A stretch of 64,000 bases of DNA from Haloarchaeobius litoreus (GTDB lineage Archaea; Halobacteriota; Halobacteria; Halobacteriales; Natrialbaceae), in assembly GCF_024495425.1 (NCBI RefSeq), contig NZ_JANHJR010000002.1, positions 124,001 through 188,000 on the forward strand, in the 5' to 3' direction. Under the pieces are notes generated by a model. That model saw only the letters and a program-made list of their open reading frames with translations. It searched no databases and had not been told where the DNA came from. Below are positions 58,974 through 64,000 of this stretch, in pieces. The translations under genes were made by a program, and so were the position numbers. Numbering within the stretch: position 1 is the first letter of the stretch; each line of letters opens with the position of its first letter.

Positions 58974-60227
58974 ATGGCGCTGAGCCGCCGTCGGCTGCTG
59001 CGACTCGCCGGCACGGCCGGGGTCGCGGGGAGCATCGGGGGAGCCGCACTTGCACAGGGGGGCGACGGCGGACGCTATCCGGCGGACCAGCCACGACGCG
59101 AGCCGCCACGGGAGTACGACGACTACACCGTCCACCGCGTCCCCGAGGCGTACGACAGCATCCAGGCCGCCGTCGAGGCCGCCGAACCGCGCGATCTCGT
59201 GCTCGTCGGGCCGGGGATCTACCGGGAGGCGGTCAGCGTGACCGACACGCCCCGGCTCACCATCCGGGGCACCGACCGCAACGAGGTCATCCTCGACGGC
59301 GAGTTCCGCCGGGAGGACGGCGTTCTGGCGACGGTCGACGACGTGATCGTCGAGAACATGACCGCCCGCAACTACCAGCGCAACGGCTTCTTCTGGTCGA
59401 GCGTGACCGGCTGGCGCGGGTCGTACCTCACCGCCCACAACAACCGCGTCTACGGCATCTACAACATCGACTCGACCCATGGCCGCTACGACAACTGCTA
59501 CGCGTCGGGCCACACCGACTCGGGCTTCTACATCGGCCAGTGCAAGCCCTGCTACGCCCGCATCGAGGACGTCCGCTCGGAGCACAATGCCATCGGCTAC
59601 TCCGGCACCAACGCGGGTGGCTACCTCACGGTCGCGAACTCGGTCTGGCGGCACAACAAGGCCGGCGTCGTCCCGAACACGCTCGACTCGGAGGCCGACC
59701 CGCCGCAGGACGCCGCCCGTATCGAGGGCAACCTCGTCGAGCACAACAGCAACGACGACGCACCCGACGCCGCGTTCGGTTACGCGACCAGCGGCGTCGG
59801 CATCTCCGTCGCCGGCGGCATCAACAACGAGGTGTTCGACAACGAGGTACGCGGCCACGCCAACTACGGCATCGCGGTGCTCCCGATGATCGACGAGAAC
59901 CTCTACCAGCCACGGAACAACCTCGTCCGTGGGAACACCGTCTCCGAGTCGGGCCGGGTCGACCTCGCCCTCGGTGCGCCACAGGCCGGCGGCAACCGCT
60001 TCGTCGACAACGAGGCGAGCAGCAGCCGCCCGGGACACCTCACCGGCGGCCTCCGCCTGCTCGGTGGCGACCCCGCCGTCACGGTGGCGCTGGTCGAACA
60101 GTACCTCCAGCTGGAGAACGGCGACGCGCCGATCGGTGACTGGCGCGAGGCTCCGGAGCCGCCGTTCGACGAGTTGGAGTCGATGCCGGACCCCGAACGA
60201 GCGCCGAGGGAGGCGGTGCGTCGCTGA
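58974..60227 (+). CDS. NosD-like secreted beta-helix protein
   Basis: 417-residue secreted right-handed parallel beta-helix protein. A Tat signal (LSRRRLLRLAGTAGVAGSIGGAALA) is followed by YDSIQAAVEAAEPRDLVLVGPGIYREAVSVTDTPRLTIRG, the standard start of the helix, and repeated turns (NVRVEN-type such as VIVENMTARNYQRNGFF, GNLVEHN, NEVRGHANYGIAV). NosD family proteins help insert copper into N2O reductase, but nosZ is not here, so the client is unknown. It is fused in expression to the next membrane protein by a TGATG overlap. Confidence 0.85.
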   Translation: MALSRRRLLRLAGTAGVAGSIGGAALAQGGDGGRYPADQPRREPPREYDDYTVHRVPEAYDSIQAAVEAAEPRDLVLVGPGIYREAVSVTDTPRLTIRGTDRNEVILDGEFRREDGVLATVDDVIVENMTARNYQRNGFFWSSVTGWRGSYLTAHNNRVYGIYNIDSTHGRYDNCYASGHTDSGFYIGQCKPCYARIEDVRSEHNAIGYSGTNAGGYLTVANSVWRHNKAGVVPNTLDSEADPPQDAARIEGNLVEHNSNDDAPDAAFGYATSGVGISVAGGINNEVFDNEVRGHANYGIAVLPMIDENLYQPRNNLVRGNTVSESGRVDLALGAPQAGGNRFVDNEASSSRPGHLTGGLRLLGGDPAVTVALVEQYLQLENGDAPIGDWREAPEPPFDELESMPDPERAPREAVRR

Positions 60228-60682
60228 TGTCGACCGTCGACTCCCTCAGAGAGCGCGTCCGCTCGCCCTTCGAGCAGCGCCACGATGCGGCGACCACGGC
60301 GCTCGTCGTCGGCTGGGCGCTCGTGCTCGGCCTCGTCGCGGGCTGGGTCGTCGCGGACTTCGAGGTTCGGCAGCTCGCGACCGTCGTCGTCGCGCTGGCG
60401 GCCGGAATCCTCCTGTACGGGCGGGAGACGCCCCGAGATATCGTCGCGGGCGGGCTGTACATGCTCGCCGCGCTGCTCGCGCTGTTCCCGGTCGCGTACG
60501 AACTCCACGTCTTCACCGTCACCGGGATGGCCGGCGTCGACAGCCCGTGGACGCACGTGCTCACGGTCAGCGACCTGCTGCTGTTCGCGCTGTTCCTCGC
60601 GGTCGCGGCGGTGCCGGCGCTGCTGGCCTTCCTGGTGGGGAACTGGACGGTGGTGCGGCGGCGACTGGCCGCGCTGCGCTAA
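60227..60682 (+). CDS. Four-helix membrane protein
   Basis: 151-residue protein with helices at about residues 25-45, 48-65, 76-92 and 115-137. It overlaps the NosD-like stop (TGATG), so is translated with it. No family known to me. Its stop overlaps the stop of the convergent methyltransferase gene. It might anchor or serve the beta-helix protein and halocyanin. Confidence 0.72.
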   Translation: MSTVDSLRERVRSPFEQRHDAATTALVVGWALVLGLVAGWVVADFEVRQLATVVVALAAGILLYGRETPRDIVAGGLYMLAALLALFPVAYELHVFTVTGMAGVDSPWTHVLTVSDLLLFALFLAVAAVPALLAFLVGNWTVVRRRLAALR

Positions 60683-61407
60683 TCCCAGTCGATCCACTCG
60701 TGCTCCCAGCCGTTCCCGAGTGCGGTCTGGGCGCGCTCCCTGTCCTCGCGGTCGGTCCGGTTGCGTTCGAGCGCGCCCGCCTGCTCGCCCTCGACGAGTA
60801 GCGGCGCGAACGCGACCGGGCCGTGCTCGTCGACGATTTCGCCGGCTGCATCGACGGAGACGAGCGTCTGTCCGGCCGCGCCGCGGGGCATGACGAGCCG
60901 GCCGTCGTCGGCCAGCTGGGAGACGAGCGCACGCGGCGGTTCGACGGCCGCAGCCTCCACGAGCACGCGGTCGAACGGTGCGTACCCCGCGAGGCCGTGG
61001 GTGCCGTCGCGGCAGTCGACGAGCACCTCGCCGTAGCCGGCGTCCGCGAGGTTCGAGCGGGCGTCGTAGACGACGCGGCGGGTGATGTCCACCGCGTGGA
61101 CGTTGCGCGCGCCGGCGAGTTCGGCGGCGACCGCACTGGTGTAGCCGACGCCCGCACCGACGACGAGCACCGCGTCGCCCGGCTCGACGCGCAGGGCCTC
61201 GAACAGCCGTGCGACCGAACTCGGTGAGAGGATGCGGGTGCCGGCGTGCTCGTGTGACTGGTCGGTGTACGCGCGCTTCTCCTCGGGGACGAACTCGTGT
61301 CTGGGGACCTCCCGCAGCGCCAGGCCGACCCTATCGCTCCGGACGACGCCCTTCGCGTCGTGTTCGAGGCTGTCGACCATGTCGTCCCGCAGCGCCGCCT
61401 GCTCCAT
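60679..61407 (-). CDS. Protein-L-isoaspartate O-methyltransferase-like protein
   Basis: 242-residue PIMT-type SAM methyltransferase. REVPRHEFVPEEKRAY precedes the SAM motif I VLVVGAGVGYTSAVAAEL (about residues 77-94), and YAPFDRVLVEAAAVEPPRAL is the motif II/III pair. Compared with the second PIMT gene downstream, the substrate-binding stretch differs (GTRILSPSSVARLF against ATISAPHMVAIM), so it may have another substrate. It repairs damaged proteins, or has been recruited elsewhere. Two PIMT paralogues with another methyltransferase between them is a local duplication. Confidence 0.88.
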   Translation of the reverse strand: MEQAALRDDMVDSLEHDAKGVVRSDRVGLALREVPRHEFVPEEKRAYTDQSHEHAGTRILSPSSVARLFEALRVEPGDAVLVVGAGVGYTSAVAAELAGARNVHAVDITRRVVYDARSNLADAGYGEVLVDCRDGTHGLAGYAPFDRVLVEAAAVEPPRALVSQLADDGRLVMPRGAAGQTLVSVDAAGEIVDEHGPVAFAPLLVEGEQAGALERNRTDREDRERAQTALGNGWEHEWIDWD

Positions 61408-61430
61408 ATCCGAACGTCAGTGATGCGCCG

Positions 61431-62408
61431 TTATGAATCTCGCGCCTGTCCCAGCACCGCCTGCCGGTCCGTCCCGGGCACGTCGCGCACCTGTACCGCC
61501 CGTACTCCCGCGGATTCAAACCACTCGCGGTAGGCGGCGGGCTCGTATGCCTCCCCGGAGCCGAGCGCGAGCCGACGGACCGTCGTCGTACGCGCGGCGG
61601 GCGAGCGCCCGCGAAGATGATCCACGACCACGAGCCAGCCGCCCGGCGCGAGCGCGTCGGCCGCCGCCGCGACGAGTCGCCGGTTCGCCGCCGCCGAGCG
61701 GTCGCTGGTCCGGAGCGGGACGAACGCACAGTCGACGCCGTCGACGGGGAGTGCGGCGGTACCGTCGGCACCACCGTCGCTGTCGTCGGGCAGTCCCCAC
61801 GCCACCGTCTCCACGGGCTCGCGGGCGAGCAGCGACGCCGACGCCTCGATACGCCCGGGGGCGTCGAGCAAGGTCACATCGTACCCCCGTCGAGCGAACT
61901 CGACGGCGTAGGTACCCGGTGCGCCGCCGACATCGACGACCCGGCCGTCGGGTGCGACGTGCTGGGCGGCGGTGACGCAGGCACGGACGGTGGCCTCGTC
62001 GGTCGCCTGCACGCGGCCGAGTCGGTTCCGGGTCCACGCGGTCGTGGTGCCGTCGGGTGCCGGCTCGGTGGCGTCGTCGCTGATCGGTGGAGCCCCGCCG
62101 CGCATCGTCTCGGGGAGTTGGCGGAGCGCGTCGAGGTCGTCGAGTTCGGCCGGGAACCGCCCCACCGAGCGGAGGTCGGCAGCTGCGAGGAAGCCCAGTG
62201 CGCGGTTCGTCGGCTCGTAGACACCGCCCACGTCGCGGAAGAAGCCGGCGTCGGCGAGCCCCTCGACGGCGAGTCGGGCCGCGCGCTCGGTCACGTCGGT
62301 CCGTGCCGCCACCTCCGCGGGCGTGTCGGCGTCGGAGAGCAGCGCGTCGAGTACGCCCGTCTCGCGGGCGGCCCACAGCAGGAACAGCGTCTCCCGGTCC
62401 TCTGTCAT
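61431..62408 (-). CDS. SAM-dependent O-methyltransferase with winged-helix N-terminus
   Basis: 325-residue protein with an N-terminal winged-helix dimerisation part (ADTPAEVAARTDVTERAARLAVEGLADAGFF, about residues 27-57) and a methyltransferase domain with SAM motif I VVDVGGAPGTYAVEFARRG (about residues 160-178). It resembles plant/bacterial O-methyltransferases acting on small molecules. The substrate is unknown. It lies between the two PIMT-like genes on the same strand, 53 nt after pcm and 24 nt before the next. Confidence 0.85.
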   Translation of the reverse strand: MTEDRETLFLLWAARETGVLDALLSDADTPAEVAARTDVTERAARLAVEGLADAGFFRDVGGVYEPTNRALGFLAAADLRSVGRFPAELDDLDALRQLPETMRGGAPPISDDATEPAPDGTTTAWTRNRLGRVQATDEATVRACVTAAQHVAPDGRVVDVGGAPGTYAVEFARRGYDVTLLDAPGRIEASASLLAREPVETVAWGLPDDSDGGADGTAALPVDGVDCAFVPLRTSDRSAAANRRLVAAAADALAPGGWLVVVDHLRGRSPAARTTTVRRLALGSGEAYEPAAYREWFESAGVRAVQVRDVPGTDRQAVLGQARDS

Positions 62409-62460
62409 GGTCGGGCCGACGGACCGGAGGGGAATAACTCCGGCTACTGCCCGCGGTCGG

Positions 62461-63087
62461 TCACTGCATCCGGACGAAGCGGACCCCACCGCGGTCCTCG
62501 CGGTCGAGCGAGCCGTCGGCCCGTCGGGTCGCGTGGACGAGCGTCTGCCGGTCGGTGCCGATGGGGGCGAGGACGACGCCGCCCGGTCTGACCTGCTCGA
62601 CGACCGCGCTCGGGAACTCGGGTGCAGCGCAGGTCAGGTAGGCCGCGTCGTAGGGGGCGTGCTCGGGCCAGCCCTCGCTTCCGTCGCCCGCTCTGATTCC
62701 GATGTCGTCGTAGCCCAGCCGGTCCAGCCGTTCGCGGGCCTCCTCGGCGAGGCGGTCGCTGTACTCCACGGAGAAGACGTTCTCGGGGCCGACGACCTCG
62801 GCGGTGACGGCGGCGTGGTAGCCACAGCCGGTGCCGACCTCGAGCACCTGGTCGCCGGGCGAGAGGTCGAGCGCGTCGACCATGATGGCGACCATGTGCG
62901 GCGCGCTGATGGTCGCATCGTCTCCGATGGGGAGTGGACGGTCGGCGTAGGCGTTCTTCCGCCTCGATTCGGGGACGAACTCGTGTCTCGGGACCGCCCG
63001 CATCGCCTCCAGCGTCGACTCGCGCCGGATGTCGCTCCGGCGGGCGAGCCGGTCGACCAGCGACTCGCGGGCGGCCTCGAAGGTCAT
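62461..63087 (-). CDS. pcm: Protein-L-isoaspartate O-methyltransferase
   Basis: 208-residue PIMT, which methylates L-isoaspartyl residues to start their repair. ISAPHMVAIMVDALDLSPGDQVLEVGTGCGYHAAVTAEV (about residues 60-97) combines the isoaspartyl-binding loop with SAM motif I. APYDAAYLTCAAPEFP is motif II/III. The start is 2 nt from the stop of the zinc-finger gene upstream, so they are co-transcribed, which is the arrangement seen in other haloarchaea. Confidence 0.94.
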   Translation of the reverse strand: MTFEAARESLVDRLARRSDIRRESTLEAMRAVPRHEFVPESRRKNAYADRPLPIGDDATISAPHMVAIMVDALDLSPGDQVLEVGTGCGYHAAVTAEVVGPENVFSVEYSDRLAEEARERLDRLGYDDIGIRAGDGSEGWPEHAPYDAAYLTCAAPEFPSAVVEQVRPGGVVLAPIGTDRQTLVHATRRADGSLDREDRGGVRFVRMQ

Positions 63088-63088
63088 C

Positions 63089-63742
63089 TCACCAGGCGGA
63101 CCAGGCGGTGGTCTCCTCGTCCCACGCGTAGACGCGTTTCGCGTCCTTGGCGATGACCGTGTCGCCGTCGTGGTCGAGCTTGTCGTGATAGTAGCCCTCC
63201 GCGTCGGCACGGACGGCGATACCGCTGATGGTGAACTCGTCGTTGTCGAACGTCTCCGTCTCGCCCACCACGAACTCGTAGTCGCCGGGGACGTACACGC
63301 GCTCCGAGCGCGTCTCGTTGTTTCGTCCGTCGCGCGGGTGGATGGTCACGTTGACACCGACGTTCCCGACCGCGCGGGTCCAGAACGTCTCCACGTCGCC
63401 CGCCTCGGCCTCCTCGACCCGGCGCTCGCCGTCGAGCTCGAGGCTCGTGATGCGGACCGTCATGATGGCCTCGTCGGTGTCGAGGATGAACTCCTCGCCC
63501 GTCGCGACCGTCTCGTCGACCGGGGCCTCCACCGTCGCGGTGAAGGAGTCCCCGTCCTGACTGACGACGACGTCGACGTCGACCGTCTCCTCGGCCTCGA
63601 CTCGCTCCTTGTGGACGTGCCCGCACTCCGTACAGCGGACCGTGTACATCTGCCCGCGCTCCTTCAGCACCTCGTGCGCCCGTTCGAACTCGGGCGAACA
63701 CGAGGGACAGGGGAGTGCGAGCCTGTCGGCGACTTCGCTCAT
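63089..63742 (-). CDS. HVO_0476-type zinc-finger protein
   Basis: 217-residue protein with an N-terminal zinc ribbon (CPSC and CTECG, about residues 12-41) and a C-terminal beta-rich domain (VYVPGDYEFVVGETETFDNDEF). It matches the haloarchaeal HVO_0476 family by its pairing with pcm. It is the first gene of the group that runs leftward through pcm. A TATA-like stretch (complement of GGTAAAAGCC, about 63766-63775) lies 25-30 nt upstream. The function is unknown. Confidence 0.85.
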   Translation of the reverse strand: MSEVADRLALPCPSCSPEFERAHEVLKERGQMYTVRCTECGHVHKERVEAEETVDVDVVVSQDGDSFTATVEAPVDETVATGEEFILDTDEAIMTVRITSLELDGERRVEEAEAGDVETFWTRAVGNVGVNVTIHPRDGRNNETRSERVYVPGDYEFVVGETETFDNDEFTISGIAVRADAEGYYHDKLDHDGDTVIAKDAKRVYAWDEETTAWSAW

Positions 63743-63862
63743 ACCCGTCTCTACAGGGCGACGCGGTAAAAGCCGTCGGACCGCCCGCGTGTGTGGTGGT
63801 GGTTGTCGGTGTGGGTCCCGGCCGGTGTCGTCGTCGCCCGCTCTCGCCCGCTCTGCGACCCG

Positions 63863-64000
63863 AAAGTTTACACTAATCGTAAACTTTGCTGGCTGAGCAG
63901 CCGGGTGGCGCGCGGCTGGCGAGACCGCGACCGTAGGGAGTCTCGCCAGTCTCCCGAGTCGAGAGTATCGGGGCTTTCTGGCCGCTGTCTGCCCCAGTCC
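63863..64000 (+). repeat. Composite hairpin element, copy E (short form with palindrome)
   Basis: Plus-strand copy that may continue beyond the window. The palindrome GTTTAC-N7-GTAAAC (63866-63884, extended to AAA/TTT) is followed by GGTGGCGCGCGGCTGGCGAG (63904 on), a hairpin CTGGCGAGAC/GTCTCGCCAG (63916-63949), GTCGAGAGTATC and the tail GGGGCTTTCTGGCCG (about 63970). It links the palindrome and the block-tail parts in one short copy. Confidence 0.72.

Overview
The window is a stretch of haloarchaeal chromosome (class Halobacteria). The evidence is high GC content, acidic low-lysine proteins, leaderless genes with a TATA-like box about 27 nt before the start codon, RNA polymerase split into H, B'', B', A' and A'', a CetZ tubulin, halocyanin, HemAT, a Bat-type HTH regulator, a PGF-CTERM surface protein and several haloarchaea-only small zinc-finger families. 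No genus can be named from the sequence alone.

Layout. 1-5007: proteasome psmA-psmB, an ArsR/ArsC-like pair, an AIR-synthase-like protein, a PAS histidine kinase and an MscS channel. 5334-10150: a thiamine locus with the regulator ThiR and the fused enzyme ThiDN, enclosing an Nramp-like transporter that lacks the metal ligands, a P-loop protein and a small membrane protein. 10641-35782: mostly single housekeeping genes (PIN-ATPase-KH protein, HemAT, M20, M24 and M32 peptidases, archaemetzincin, UvrD-like helicase, UbaA, MutL, KDG kinase, Usp, Hsp20). 35959-40234: CetZ, a ladder of DNA hairpins, and an intact IS605-type element (tnpA, accessory gene, tnpB) lying directly against the nusA stop codon. 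39815-47994: the rpoH-B''-B'-A'-A''-nusA operon. 48271-49361: two identical tRNA-Asp genes and three extra copies of the tRNA 3' end around a PD-(D/E)XK nuclease gene. 50223-57220: a large multi-sensor Bat regulator, an orphan peptide-binding lipoprotein, and a HerA-like ATPase divergent from a pilin-like protein. 57221-60682: a p19-like lipoprotein, a halocyanin, a NosD-like beta-helix protein and a membrane protein. 60679-63742: two PIMT-like methyltransferases, a third methyltransferase and a zinc-finger protein.

The most unusual signal is non-coding. Seven intergenic regions hold copies of one composite element (G 5088-5208, A 10184-10600, B 16575-16968, C 18635-18835, F 23560-23636, D 37462-37735, E 63863-64000). 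Its parts, always in the same relative order, are an optional 5' palindrome GTTTAC-N7-GTAAAC; a conserved GGCGCGCGGCTGGCGAG block; in the long copies a GGGACTGAAAGGGGC motif; nested hairpins; and a 3' GGGGCTTTCTGG tail. In copies A and B a 13-bp long-range stem occupies the same place with unrelated sequence but intact pairing, which points to selection on structure. This could be a structured-RNA gene family or a REP-like mobile element.

Most gaps above 300 bases (5008-5333, 10151-10640, 16454-17065, 18578-18952, 37356-37860) are filled by these elements. The tRNA fragments fill 48344-48669. Gene functions rest on motif recognition by eye; no database search was possible.
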